In this document: piece by piece, positions 54,338 to 63,684 of the stretch
How the letters are laid out: each line of letters starts with the position of its first letter
Numbering within the stretch: position 1 is the stretch's first letter
Origin: Alphaproteobacteria bacterium
Lineage (GTDB): Bacteria > Pseudomonadota > Alphaproteobacteria > GCA-2731375
DNA: 64,000 bases
Reading direction: 5' to 3'
Assembly: GCA_021776235.1 (NCBI GenBank)
Contig: JAJFGG010000018.1
Location: 34,962-98,961, forward strand
The notes under the pieces: model-generated
What the model saw: only the letters and a program-made list of their open reading frames with translations
What the model was told of the DNA's origin: nothing
Databases searched by the model: none
Program-made: the position numbers and the translations under genes

Positions 54338-54500
54338 TGTAGCCTCTCAATCGTGGGCGTAACCATGCCCTGGATACGCGAGTTGTCATGGCCGCGGTCG
54401 CAGCTTTGGAGGTGCCGTAACGTTAACAACAACTTCACTGTTCCCAGATAAACTATGATGTCAGTAAAACCTTCGGTTTGGACGAGACAGTTGGTAAATT

Positions 54501-56153
54501 ATGAGTAAAGCAGAGAATTCAGTCGATGATATCCGGAAGGATCGGGACAGGTTCGTAGCATTCGCCTTTTCCGCCGCTGATGCCTTTGTTGAATTAAACG
54601 GTGAGCAGAAGGTCCGCTATGCCACCGGCGCCATTAAATCACTAACCGGCATGAATGAGAAAACCCTGATTGGCCGGAATTTTCTGGATCTGATCTTGCT
54701 GGAAGACCGTCCCATCATGTTGGCGGGTTGTGACTTGGCCGTAAAGCAGGGCCGCTGTGGCCCCTTGCGCCTGCATTTGAAGCACAATTCCGGCAAACCC
54801 ATGCGCCTGGAATTGCGCGGTACCTATCTGCCCATCAATGGCGGTGGTTTGTTCCTGTCGCTGAACCGGGGGCATGCCAGTTCCGCCGGTTCGACCAAGC
54901 TTATGGACAAGGACGGTTTTGCCGATGTCGCTCATGAGGCGATGAAGGCGGCGAGCGAGGGAGATCGCCCCGCGGTCATGACCATGCTTGATTTGGAGGG
55001 ATTGAGCGCAGTTATGGACCGCATGGAGAAGAGCGATGCGACCGGTCTGATGTCCGACATCAATGCCTATATTCAGGCCCGCGCCATTGGCGGTGAGACG
55101 GCGGGAGGCTTCGGTGATGATAAATTTGGTGTTGTGCATGATCCGAACGTGGATATTCCGCAACTGGGGCAAACGATCATAGACCGGGTATTACAGGCTG
55201 ATCCCGAAGGCGATGGTATCAATGTGCGGACGTCCTCGATCGATCTGGGCGACGAGGCGTTGTCCGATTTCGACGACGCGAAGGCGCTTTTGTATACCAT
55301 CAATAGATTTTCCGAGGAACATGGGAAATTCACCATCAAGGATTTGCAGGATGGCTACAAGTTGATGCTGGATGAGACCCGCAACAAGATTCTCTCCTTC
55401 AAGAACACCATCGCAACCGGTGATTTTCAGGTCCACTATCAGCCTATAGTAGAATTGAATAGCCGTAATGTGGATCATTATGAAGCCCTGGCACGCATCG
55501 GCAGCGATGGTGCCGGGGAATCTCCATTCAAAATGATTTCCTTCGCTGAAAACGCAGGCGTCATCATGGATTTCGATCTTGCCATGTGCGGCAGGGTCAT
55601 GCAGTTCCTGGAAAAGATAAAGGCACAGAAACGCGAACTTCGCATTGCGGTCAATCTTTCCGGAAAATCGCTGGAAACGCCCATATTCCTGGATAAATTG
55701 GTTCAGTTGCTGGGTCATTTTTCGCCGCCGAGAAGTTGGTTGAAATTTGAGGTCACAGAATCTTCAACCATCCATGATCTCGAGGCGACCAACAAGTTTC
55801 TGGGCTCGCTTCGCCAGTTGGGCCATGCGGTAGGTTTGGATGATTTTGGTTCTGGTTCCGCTGCCTTCCAGTACCTGCGCGCCCTGGAAGTGGATTGTGT
55901 CAAGATCGACGGCCTTTACGTCAAAGAGGCGCAGACCTCGGACAAGGGCAAAGCTTTCATGCGTTCCATAGTCTCCCTTTGCATCGATTTGGATATCGAT
56001 ACGGTTGGTGAAATGGTGGAGGATCAGGTTTCCGCCGATTTTCTCCACGACATCGGCGTACGCTTCGGTCAGGGATATTTGTTTGGCCGGCCGACCAGGG
56101 ATATTGCCGGTTGGCGTCCGACCGAAAACAGGGCGATCGCAGCCGTCAGATAA
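54501..56153 (+). CDS. PAS-(degenerate GGDEF)-EAL cyclic-di-GMP phosphodiesterase
   Basis: A 550-aa cytoplasmic protein. A PAS-like domain covers about 25-130 ('DAFVELNGEQKVRYATGAIK'). Residues about 140-285 look like a GGDEF domain whose active motif has become GDDKF ('GFGDDKFGVVHD'), so no cyclase activity is expected. The C-terminal EAL domain (about 300-545) keeps 'YEALARI', 'VNLSG', 'FEVTES', 'GLDDFGSG', 'VKIDG' and 'GEMVE', the residues for Mg2+ binding and catalysis. It probably degrades cyclic di-GMP in response to a PAS signal. Confidence 0.87.
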   Translation: MSKAENSVDDIRKDRDRFVAFAFSAADAFVELNGEQKVRYATGAIKSLTGMNEKTLIGRNFLDLILLEDRPIMLAGCDLAVKQGRCGPLRLHLKHNSGKPMRLELRGTYLPINGGGLFLSLNRGHASSAGSTKLMDKDGFADVAHEAMKAASEGDRPAVMTMLDLEGLSAVMDRMEKSDATGLMSDINAYIQARAIGGETAGGFGDDKFGVVHDPNVDIPQLGQTIIDRVLQADPEGDGINVRTSSIDLGDEALSDFDDAKALLYTINRFSEEHGKFTIKDLQDGYKLMLDETRNKILSFKNTIATGDFQVHYQPIVELNSRNVDHYEALARIGSDGAGESPFKMISFAENAGVIMDFDLAMCGRVMQFLEKIKAQKRELRIAVNLSGKSLETPIFLDKLVQLLGHFSPPRSWLKFEVTESSTIHDLEATNKFLGSLRQLGHAVGLDDFGSGSAAFQYLRALEVDCVKIDGLYVKEAQTSDKGKAFMRSIVSLCIDLDIDTVGEMVEDQVSADFLHDIGVRFGQGYLFGRPTRDIAGWRPTENRAIAAVR

Positions 56154-56196
56154 AATTCGCACGGCCCTTGAGTATGCCATCCGGCACAATTCCGGC

Positions 56197-56976
56197 CTAA
56201 CTGGTTATCAGGCCGCCATCCACATTAAAGGCCTGACCCGTGATGTTGCGGGCGCCGGGCGAGGCTAGGAAAACCGCCATGGCGGCAATATCCTCGGGCT
56301 CGTTTACCCGGCCTAACGGTATCGGACGGGCGGCACGGGCCTCCGCATTGGCCTTGCTGATACCCTCGGTCTCATGCAGGGTGGTGAATATCTGATCGAG
56401 CAATGCGGTGCGGGTGACGCCGGGGCAGATCGCATTGACCGTTATGTTGTGCCGGCCCAACTGCTGCGCCGCGGTTTTGGTCAAGGCGATGACCGCACCT
56501 TTTGAGGCCGCATAGGCGGCGTTCGATGTACCTGCGTAACCACGCCCCGCAATCGATGCCATATTGATAATGCGCCCGCCACCCTGATCGATCATGCGCC
56601 GGGCTGCGCCTTGCAGGCAAAAGAACACGCCCTTGGCATTCACCCGGTGAATGCGGTCCCAATCCGCCTCTGTCAGGTCCATGATGTCGGCTTTTCGCGT
56701 GACCCCGGCATTGTTGACGATGACGTCCAGACGGCCGAAGCGTTCCATAGTGGCTGCCAGCATACCTTCGATCGCGTCGACGGCACCGACATCCGTGCGC
56801 AGGGCCAGGCTTTCCACGCCTTCGCCGGCCACGACGGCAGCTGTCCGCCGTGCGGTTTCCAGGTCGATATCGACACAGACCACATGTGCGCCGGCGGCGG
56901 CCATGGCCCGGCTGACCGCGGCACCGATACCGTCGCCTGCGCCGGTTACCAAGACGACCTGATTTTCAAGAACCAT
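56197..56976 (-). CDS. short-chain dehydrogenase/reductase
   Basis: A 259-aa classical SDR started at ATG 56976 (MVLENQVVLVTGAG), with TTAGGAAA upstream. 'VTGAGDGIGAAVSRAM', 'VNNAGVTRKADI', the catalytic 'YAASKGAV' and 'NAICPGVTRTAL' are all present, closing with 'ITGQAFNVDGGLI'. It may oxidise a hydroxy acid or alcohol with NAD. It starts 10 bp after the universal stress protein gene and is probably cotranscribed with it. Confidence 0.9.
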   Translation of the reverse strand: MVLENQVVLVTGAGDGIGAAVSRAMAAAGAHVVCVDIDLETARRTAAVVAGEGVESLALRTDVGAVDAIEGMLAATMERFGRLDVIVNNAGVTRKADIMDLTEADWDRIHRVNAKGVFFCLQGAARRMIDQGGGRIINMASIAGRGYAGTSNAAYAASKGAVIALTKTAAQQLGRHNITVNAICPGVTRTALLDQIFTTLHETEGISKANAEARAARPIPLGRVNEPEDIAAMAVFLASPGARNITGQAFNVDGGLITS

Positions 56977-56986
56977 TCGGTTTTTC

Positions 56987-57787
56987 CTAACTTTGCAATA
57001 ACACCGGCATGGGCGCGGCCGTGACAATTTTGCGCGTGGTACGGCCCAGCCCGGCAAGGGCGCCGACACCGCCTTCGCCGAAGGCGCCCATGACCAAAAT
57101 ATCGGCACCGGCCTGAGCGGCGGCGGCGATCAGGGCGCGGCCGCGGGCGCGGGCTGTTAGCCGTTCAGAATCATAACTTTGCACGTTGGGAGATAGATCG
57201 TAGGCGGCAAGGTATTCCAGCAGCGGCTCCACCGCCACCTCACCCGCGCCACTGCCGGTCAAAAGTACAATGTCCTGGGCTATCTGCAACAAGGGCAGGG
57301 CGGATTTGATAGCCCTGGCGGTCTGCGCCGAGCCGTTCCAGGCGATTGCGGCCCGTTTGATGGGGCCATTGCGCGCCTTGGGCGGAACAAGCAGGACAAG
57401 GCGTCCCGTCTCGAACAAGGCGGCATTAAGATTGCTGGCTTCGGGGCCGTCCTCATTGGACAGCCGCTCCACCATGATCAGATCATAGGCATAGCCAAGC
57501 GCGGCGGTAATGCTTTCGCAACTGGCATCATAAACCAGAAACCGTGCGCCCGGTAAATCACCACAGACCGCGTCGAAGGCCGCCTTGGCCTCCGCCTTGT
57601 TCTGGGGGGAGAGGTCGCTTTCTTTGGCGGCAAAAGCGAAATCACCGAGCCCCATGAGCAATTTGTTTGGGGCAAGGGCGTGGGCGACGGTCAATTGGGC
57701 TGCGGTCAGGGTGGCCAGATTCCTGGCGCTGGCCAAAGAGTCGGCATCATTCGGGCTACCATCAATGACAATCAAAATTCGTTTCAT
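56987..57787 (-). CDS. universal stress protein with two UspA domains
   Basis: A 266-aa protein starting MKRILIVIDGSPNDADSLA at 57787. It comprises two tandem Usp folds; the second ends with 'ILVMGAFGEGGVGALAGLGR', a version of the G-2x-G-9x-G ATP-binding motif. Such proteins respond to starvation, oxidative or respiratory stress. It is transcribed ahead of the SDR. Confidence 0.85.
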   Translation of the reverse strand: MKRILIVIDGSPNDADSLASARNLATLTAAQLTVAHALAPNKLLMGLGDFAFAAKESDLSPQNKAEAKAAFDAVCGDLPGARFLVYDASCESITAALGYAYDLIMVERLSNEDGPEASNLNAALFETGRLVLLVPPKARNGPIKRAAIAWNGSAQTARAIKSALPLLQIAQDIVLLTGSGAGEVAVEPLLEYLAAYDLSPNVQSYDSERLTARARGRALIAAAAQAGADILVMGAFGEGGVGALAGLGRTTRKIVTAAPMPVLLQS

Positions 57788-58066
57788 GCAGGATCGGCCT
57801 TTTGGCTGGAAATTTTTCACGGTGCTGCCGTCAATAGTAGAGTAGCGGTGAATTCTACGAATGGCTATGATCCCGTCCGGTAGGCAAAAGGAATGCGCAT
57901 GCGACATGGGGGACAAATGCTGCGGGCAAAGCGGTCGCTGGCCTATCTTGATTGCCGCGATGGGGCCAGGCCCAAGGCTATCAGTGGCTGTATGCCACCT
58001 AAGCCTTTGAACAATGCTGCAAACAGCGCCGGTGTGGGCGCTCCGGACGATCACGCGGCCGGTTGA

Positions 58067-58657
58067 GTGTTGGCCGGAAAGCAACAGGCCGCCAGCAAGA
58101 CTGGGCCGCCGCCTGGCCCGGAAAAATTCTATCCGTCAAAGGCCAAGCTTGGCATATTGATCCTACCTTGCCTGCTTGGCGTGGCCATGGCCCTGCAATC
58201 TGACGAGGCGGTGGAGTTCGTCCTGGCGGAGCTGCGCTTGACCAATATACTGGCCATATTGATCCCCCTGTTTGTCGCTGGTTTGTTGCTGCAAATGGCT
58301 TTTGACCGAAAACCCGTGGTGATGTTTGACGAGGCCGGCATTCATTGCCAGCGCCCACCCATCGGCCTGATACCGTGGTCGGCCGTGATCGGCATGGGAG
58401 CCGCCAATGCAACCCTGATGCGCCGGGTGTTGATGGTGGCGGTGGATCCGGGGCAACTAGAGGAGAAGGCGCGCACTTTTATTCGCAACTCGGTTGGCAT
58501 TCTGCCTTTGATCTCGCCGCAACTATCCAAGTTTGAAAAAGAAGCCGAGGGTTATCCTTCGATTCATATCCCGATCTCACACCTGTCGCGGCCGACGCGT
58601 GAAATTGAAAGTCTGGCCCAGAAATTCGTGCTTTACTACGTCGCGGAAGATGACTGA
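58067..58657 (+). CDS. two-helix membrane protein, possibly STM3941-like
   Basis: A 196-aa protein started at GTG 58067. Two hydrophobic segments (about 27-42 and 58-76) are followed by a soluble domain 'KPVVMFDEAGIHCQRPPIGLIPWSAVIGM', a PH-like pattern I associate with STM3941-type proteins. The start is uncertain because no good binding site is visible; an internal ATG at 58189 would cut the first helix. Function unknown. Confidence 0.6.
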   Translation: MLAGKQQAASKTGPPPGPEKFYPSKAKLGILILPCLLGVAMALQSDEAVEFVLAELRLTNILAILIPLFVAGLLLQMAFDRKPVVMFDEAGIHCQRPPIGLIPWSAVIGMGAANATLMRRVLMVAVDPGQLEEKARTFIRNSVGILPLISPQLSKFEKEAEGYPSIHIPISHLSRPTREIESLAQKFVLYYVAEDD

Positions 58658-58727
58658 GCGACGGTTCCGGAGGTTCAGGGTCGACGAAAAATGTTGGCAA
58701 AAACAATGAAGAAAATTGGGGCAAGAT

Positions 58728-60434
58728 ATGCAGTTTGACTACATCATTGTCGGCGGGGGGTCCGCCGGATCAGTCATGGCCAACCGCCTATCGGCACGCG
58801 GCGCAAACAAGGTGCTGCTGTGCGAGGCCGGGCAGGATACGCCCCACGGCAATGTGCCCGAGGAGATCCTCGACAGCTATCCCGGCACCGCTTATCTGGA
58901 TAAACGCTTTCTCTGGAATGAACTGAAGGTCACGACCGAAGTGATCTCCCACAACAATCCCGACGCCGACCGCCCCCGTTTACGCAAATATGAGCAGGCC
59001 AGGGTGCTTGGCGGTGGTTCCTCGATCAATGGGCAAATGGCCAACCGCGGCGCGCCGACGGATTTCAACGAATGGGAAGAACGGGGCGCTCAGGGATGGA
59101 ATTGGGATGCGGTTCTGCCCTATTTCAAAAAGGTCGAGCGGGACATGGATTTTGAAGATCCCTATCATGGTCAGGCAGGCCGTATCCCCGTGCGCCGCAT
59201 TATGCCCGATCAATGGAACGATCATGCCACCGCTGCTGGTGAGGCATTTCGCCAAGCCGGCTATGAATTCCTGCCCGATCAGAACGGCGAATTCAAGGAC
59301 GGCTATTTTCCCGTGACCATGTCGAATGCGTATGAGCGCCGGGTCTCCGCTGCTATCGGCTATCTCGATCCCGGTACCCGGCTGCGCGAAAACCTCACCA
59401 TATCGACCCGCACCCAGGTCAAGGAATTGTTGTTTGACGGCACCCGCTGTGTCGGCGTCAAGGCCCTGGTGGAAGGGCGGGAACAGGAATTCCGCGGCAA
59501 TGAAATCATTCTGTCTTCGGGCGCCATTCACTCACCGGCCCATTTGATGCGGGCCGGCATCGGCCCCCCCATGGCGTTGCGTGGACTGGGCATCGATCTG
59601 CGCGCCGACGTGCCCGGTGTGGGCCAGGGTCTGATGGATCACCCCTCCGTTGCCGTGGCCTCATTCATCAAGCCGCACGCCCGGATCAACGACTTCACCC
59701 GTCGTCATCTTCTGGTCGGCCTGCGCTATTCGTCGGAACTGGAGGGCATCCCGAAAGGTGATATGTTCGTTGCGGTCTCGTCGAAATCATCCTGGCATGC
59801 GGTAGGCGAACAAATCGCCTCGATGATCATCTTCGTCAACAAGACCTATTCCGAAACCGGCCAGGTCAGGTTGAACTCACGGAATTGGCAGGACGAGCCG
59901 ACCGTTGAATTCAACCTGTTATCCGATCAACGCGATCTGGATCGCCTGATGAATGGGGTCAGAAAAATGGCCGCCATGCACGCCATGCCCGCGCTGCAGG
60001 CGGCGACCTCGGATCCGTTCCCGGCCAGCTATTCCGAAAAGGTGCGCCAGGTCGGCGAGGTCACTGCCAAGAACAAGTTCATGACCGGCCTGATGGCGAA
60101 GTTGTTGGACGGGCCTGATTTCCTGCGCAGTTTCCTCATGGAAAAATTGATCCTGGAAGAATATTCATTGCAACAGATCCTGGACGACGACGAGGCGCTG
60201 GAGGCGTTTGTCAAAAAGGCCGCGGTCGGTGTCTGGCACGCGTCTTGTTCCTGCCGCATGGGTGCGGATGATGACCCCAAGGCGGTGACCAATAACGCCG
60301 GCCGGGTGCGCGGCGTGGAGGGGCTGCGGGTGGTCGATGCCTCTGTCTTTCCAATCGTTCCCTGCGCCAATACCAATTTTCCCACCTTGATGACGGCGGA
60401 GAAAATTGCCGATGCCATATTGGATGGGGCTTGA
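58728..60434 (+). CDS. GMC-family FAD oxidoreductase (choline dehydrogenase/alcohol oxidase-like)
   Basis: A 568-aa flavoprotein from ATG 58728. 'FDYIIVGGGSAGSVMANRL' and 'CEAGQD' form the ADP-binding motif; GMC signature 1 is 'ARVLGGGSSINGQMANRG' and signature 2 'GAIHSPAHLMRAGIGP'. The C-terminal 'WHASCSCRMG' supplies the catalytic His, with a second in 'PCANTNFPT' replaced by Asn. It oxidises a primary or sugar alcohol. It is 15 bp upstream of a PhyH dioxygenase gene. Confidence 0.92.
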   Translation: MQFDYIIVGGGSAGSVMANRLSARGANKVLLCEAGQDTPHGNVPEEILDSYPGTAYLDKRFLWNELKVTTEVISHNNPDADRPRLRKYEQARVLGGGSSINGQMANRGAPTDFNEWEERGAQGWNWDAVLPYFKKVERDMDFEDPYHGQAGRIPVRRIMPDQWNDHATAAGEAFRQAGYEFLPDQNGEFKDGYFPVTMSNAYERRVSAAIGYLDPGTRLRENLTISTRTQVKELLFDGTRCVGVKALVEGREQEFRGNEIILSSGAIHSPAHLMRAGIGPPMALRGLGIDLRADVPGVGQGLMDHPSVAVASFIKPHARINDFTRRHLLVGLRYSSELEGIPKGDMFVAVSSKSSWHAVGEQIASMIIFVNKTYSETGQVRLNSRNWQDEPTVEFNLLSDQRDLDRLMNGVRKMAAMHAMPALQAATSDPFPASYSEKVRQVGEVTAKNKFMTGLMAKLLDGPDFLRSFLMEKLILEEYSLQQILDDDEALEAFVKKAAVGVWHASCSCRMGADDDPKAVTNNAGRVRGVEGLRVVDASVFPIVPCANTNFPTLMTAEKIADAILDGA

Positions 60435-60449
60435 TGGGGAGGCATCACA

Positions 60450-61223
60450 ATGAAACTTGACGAGGCACAGCTGCAACAATTCGATGATGATGGTTTCATC
60501 TTTGTCCCGGATCTGTTCACGGCCGAGGAAGTCGCTGTCCTGAAAGGTGAAATCCCCGGGATCTTTGCCCAACGGCGGCCGGAGGTGATCCGCGAAAAGA
60601 CCGGCGATGTGGTGCGCACGGCGTTTGCAACCCATACCTACAACGACGTCTATCGCCGCTTTATCAGTCATCCGCGAATTCTGGAACCAGCGCAACAACT
60701 GCTGGGCGGCGAGGTCTACATCCATCAGTTCAAGCTGAACGGCAAGGCAGCCTTTGATGGCGACGTCTGGCAATGGCATCAGGACTATGGCGTGTGGCAA
60801 CGGGATGACGATATGCCGGAGCCGCGGGCCATGAACCTGGCCGTCTTTTTGGATCCGGTGACCGAGTTCAACGGCCCCCTCTATATCGTGCCGAAAAGTC
60901 ACAAAGCCGGCGTGCTGGAGGCGGGCCACGATGTAGAGACCACTTCCTATCCGCTTTGGACCCTGGATCAGCAAACGGTCGCCAACCTGGTGGAAAAGGG
61001 CGGCATCGCGGCGCCGAAAGGCCCGCCCGGATCAGGATTTTTCTTCCATGGCACCCTGGTGCATGGCTCGCCCCCCAACATGTCGCCCTGGAACCGGCTG
61101 ATTGTCTATGTCACCTATAACCGCACCGACAATGCCATCCGCCGTTTCCAGCGCCCGGAATACATTGCCCATAGGGACTTCACGCCCCTATCGGTGTTGC
61201 CCAACGACTGCCTGCTAACATAG
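60450..61223 (+). CDS. phytanoyl-CoA dioxygenase family protein (EctD-like group)
   Basis: A 257-aa Fe(II)/2-oxoglutarate dioxygenase. 'WQWHQDYGVWQRDD' contains the HxD metal motif (about 108-121), and 'FFFHGTLVHGSPPNMSPWNR' the distal His and Arg region, resembling ectoine hydroxylase-type enzymes. 'GPLYIVPKSHKAGVL' is typical of the family. Together with the GMC gene it suggests stepwise oxidation of one substrate. Confidence 0.88.
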   Translation: MKLDEAQLQQFDDDGFIFVPDLFTAEEVAVLKGEIPGIFAQRRPEVIREKTGDVVRTAFATHTYNDVYRRFISHPRILEPAQQLLGGEVYIHQFKLNGKAAFDGDVWQWHQDYGVWQRDDDMPEPRAMNLAVFLDPVTEFNGPLYIVPKSHKAGVLEAGHDVETTSYPLWTLDQQTVANLVEKGGIAAPKGPPGSGFFFHGTLVHGSPPNMSPWNRLIVYVTYNRTDNAIRRFQRPEYIAHRDFTPLSVLPNDCLLT

Positions 61224-61229
61224 CCCGTA

Positions 61230-61706
61230 TTAGCGGCAGGTTACCTCGATCAAGGCGTTGTCGGGATCGCGCAGGTAGAGGGAGCCGGCTGCTTCCGTGC
61301 CATGTATGGAATACTCAATACCCTGTTCCTTGAGCCTGGCGAACAGGGCCTTGTACTGGCTGGCCGAGGCCTTCAGGGCCACGTGATGCATGGCGCCGAT
61401 GCCGCGCACCACCGGGTCATTGCCATGTTCGGGAAAGTCGAAGAAGGCCAGCATGTTGCCGCCCCCCATGTCCAGGAAGATATGGGTGGAGGTCGGATCG
61501 TCGCGGTTTTCCACCACCTTGACCAGGCGCATGTTCAGAACCTGGGTATAAAAGCGGACCGTGGCCTCCAGGTCGGACGATATCAACACCAAATGATGCA
61601 CACCGTCCGTGCCCACCGGACGATCATCCGGCGCATGGGGGTCCATGAATTGATCCTGCAATGCCCGGCGTTTCGCTTCGAAAGGATTGGCTTTATCCAT
61701 GATCAT
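61230..61706 (-). CDS. VOC-family (glyoxalase/bleomycin resistance/dioxygenase) protein
   Basis: A 158-aa protein started at ATG 61706 (MIMDKANPFEAKR), with 61700 as an alternative; GGGGAT is upstream. The paired beta-alpha-beta-beta-beta modules are seen in 'VHHLVLISSDLEATVRFYTQVL' in two parts and 'MHHVALKASASQYKALFARL', with metal ligands His and the Glu of 'ALIEVTC'. It could be a lyase, isomerase or ring-cleaving enzyme. It is convergent with the dioxygenase and divergent from the deacetylase genes. Confidence 0.85.
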   Translation of the reverse strand: MIMDKANPFEAKRRALQDQFMDPHAPDDRPVGTDGVHHLVLISSDLEATVRFYTQVLNMRLVKVVENRDDPTSTHIFLDMGGGNMLAFFDFPEHGNDPVVRGIGAMHHVALKASASQYKALFARLKEQGIEYSIHGTEAAGSLYLRDPDNALIEVTCR

Positions 61707-61813
61707 GTATCCCCACTGTTTTGCGGCATCCAGTCTATATCGGGTTGGAGCGGCAGGGAAGATGGGTAAAATGAGGCATCGGGCAACGCAACACCCATAG
61801 GGAAGGCGCAACG

Positions 61814-62713
61814 ATGTCCATGACAGACCAGTTATCAAACGAGATAGAGGCGCTGGAAGCCGCTGCCAGGGCGGCCGAGGCGCAGCATGAATTTATCGAA
61901 GAGATCGCCTATCCGGCCGGGGTCCAAATGGCGGTGAATTTCACTTGCGATTTCGACGCCATGCTGCTGCGCCGGGTACTGAACGAGCCGCCCATGCAGC
62001 TTGCCCAGGGCGAGTTCGGCGGCCGGGTGGGCATTTGGCGGTTGCTTGAATTGTTCAATGGCCATGGCGTCAAGACAACGGTGTTCACCCCAGGGCGGAT
62101 CTGTGAGTTGTACCCGAAGGCCGTCGCCGCTGTTGCACAAAGCGGTCACGAGGTCGCCGATCATATGTGGGAGCATCAAGTTCCCAAGGACCTGCAGTTG
62201 GAAGCGGACCATTTGCGCAAATCCACCCAGGCCCTGGAAGCGACCGCCGGAATACGGCCCGTGGGCAGCCGTAGCTGGCACACACAATCATTGTTGCTTG
62301 AGGAGGGCTATATCTACAATTCACACGGCACCGCCCATCATCTCCCCTATTACGTACGTGATCGTGACGGCGAAAATTGCCTATTGAACCTGCCGTTTCA
62401 TTTCGCGATCGACGATGCCATGTTCTTCAGTTTCGCCTGGCTGGCTTCCGGGAACGGAGCTCAGCGCATCACCGAGCCGGGGCGGGTGATGGAGCTGTGG
62501 TGGGACGCCTTTCTTCAGCAATATCGCCAGGGTGGCTATCTCAACATCTGTCTGCACCCCTTCGTGTCCGGCCGGGCGCTGCGAATTGAAATGCTGGACC
62601 GCTTGATCACCCGGATGAAGTCGATGCCCGGGGTCTGGTTCCCAAGCTGCGAGGAAATGGCCCGTCATTGCCTGGCGAAGCACCCCCCGTCGGCGCCGTT
62701 GGGAGAAAAATAG
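61814..62713 (+). CDS. polysaccharide deacetylase/allantoinase (PuuE)-like hydrolase 1
   Basis: A 299-aa NodB-homology enzyme. The metal triad is visible as Asp in 'NFTCDFDAML' (about 42-51) and HxxxH in 'SGHEVADHMWEHQVP' (about 110-124). 'LNICLHPFVSGRALRIEML' near the end carries the late catalytic His. The order and spacing are closer to the cofactor-free PuuE-like amidohydrolases than to peptidoglycan deacetylases, and there is no signal peptide, so a small cytoplasmic amide is a likely substrate. Confidence 0.83.
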   Translation: MSMTDQLSNEIEALEAAARAAEAQHEFIEEIAYPAGVQMAVNFTCDFDAMLLRRVLNEPPMQLAQGEFGGRVGIWRLLELFNGHGVKTTVFTPGRICELYPKAVAAVAQSGHEVADHMWEHQVPKDLQLEADHLRKSTQALEATAGIRPVGSRSWHTQSLLLEEGYIYNSHGTAHHLPYYVRDRDGENCLLNLPFHFAIDDAMFFSFAWLASGNGAQRITEPGRVMELWWDAFLQQYRQGGYLNICLHPFVSGRALRIEMLDRLITRMKSMPGVWFPSCEEMARHCLAKHPPSAPLGEK

Positions 62714-63652
62714 ATGCCCTGGAAACAAGCTTACACGGCGACCGACGAGATCAGCCTGGGCGATGACGAGGTGCGCTGGCCCGACGGCAATCGCTGCTGC
62801 TTCGCCGTGAATGTCGATCTTAGCCTGGCCCGCCGTCCGGAAGGCCTCCGCGCCGCCGATCTTCGCGATTCCCGCGCGATATTCGGTCTGCACGAGGGGC
62901 TTGAACAATTATTGGCCGCCTTGGTCCGCTTTAACATCAAGGCCACATTCACGGTGCCGGCGGCGATGGCGCGCCTACTTGGCGGGACCCTGCGGGACCT
63001 CGTGAGTGAAGGTCACGAGATCGCCGCCCATGGCTTCAAGCACGAGGATGTCAGCGCCTTGGACCGGGTGGATGAAAAGACCCGTATGGACATGACCACC
63101 GACATCCTGGCTGAGGTCGTGGGGCAATCGCCACGGGGCTGGTATTCGTTGCCTCGCCAGGGCGATCCGTTTGCCGTCGGCACAATCAGCCCCAACACCA
63201 TGGAATTGCTGATCGAGGCCGGATACCAGTATATGGGCAACGGCCTGTCAGACGATATTCCGCATTATTGGGTAACAGATTTCGAACAGCGCCAAGCCAT
63301 CCTGACGCTGCCCTATTTCTATCATTTCGACGATCAGTTCTTCCTGCTGTTTCCCGACAAGGGCACGGGGTTGGAGCATGCCGATACGCTGTTCGCCAAC
63401 TGGCGGGCCGAGTTCGATGCGCAGTATAAACGTGGCCGGTATTTCAACATGACCCTGCATCCGCACGCCATCGGTTGGTGCAATCGTATGAAACTGCTGG
63501 AAGATTTTTTCGCCTATGCGCGCGATTTTCCCGGTATCTGGAACCCAACCGGCGGGCAATGCGCCAGCTATTGGCTGCAATCCTATCCGGCGGATACCCA
63601 CCTGCGTTTGGAAGACAGCATCTGGCGGGATTATCCCGGTAGTTTAAGTTAG
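62714..63652 (+). CDS. polysaccharide deacetylase/allantoinase (PuuE)-like hydrolase 2
   Basis: A 312-aa paralogue whose ATG directly follows the first hydrolase's stop. The triad is Asp in 'VNVDLSLARR' and the pair in 'EGHEIAAHGFKHEDV' (about 98-112); 'MTLHPHAIGWCNRMKLLED' is the late His region. The two proteins share layout but differ a lot in sequence, so they may form a heteromer or act on successive substrates. No signal peptide is seen. Confidence 0.84.
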   Translation: MPWKQAYTATDEISLGDDEVRWPDGNRCCFAVNVDLSLARRPEGLRAADLRDSRAIFGLHEGLEQLLAALVRFNIKATFTVPAAMARLLGGTLRDLVSEGHEIAAHGFKHEDVSALDRVDEKTRMDMTTDILAEVVGQSPRGWYSLPRQGDPFAVGTISPNTMELLIEAGYQYMGNGLSDDIPHYWVTDFEQRQAILTLPYFYHFDDQFFLLFPDKGTGLEHADTLFANWRAEFDAQYKRGRYFNMTLHPHAIGWCNRMKLLEDFFAYARDFPGIWNPTGGQCASYWLQSYPADTHLRLEDSIWRDYPGSLS

Positions 63653-63684
63653 AGCATGCCGTGGCTATTCTGAGCCTGCCATTT

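Noticed and set aside
57925..57965. FNR-like half-site (TTGAT) near the universal stress protein gene
   Set aside because: Only one half of TTGAT-N4-ATCAA is present, which is expected by chance.
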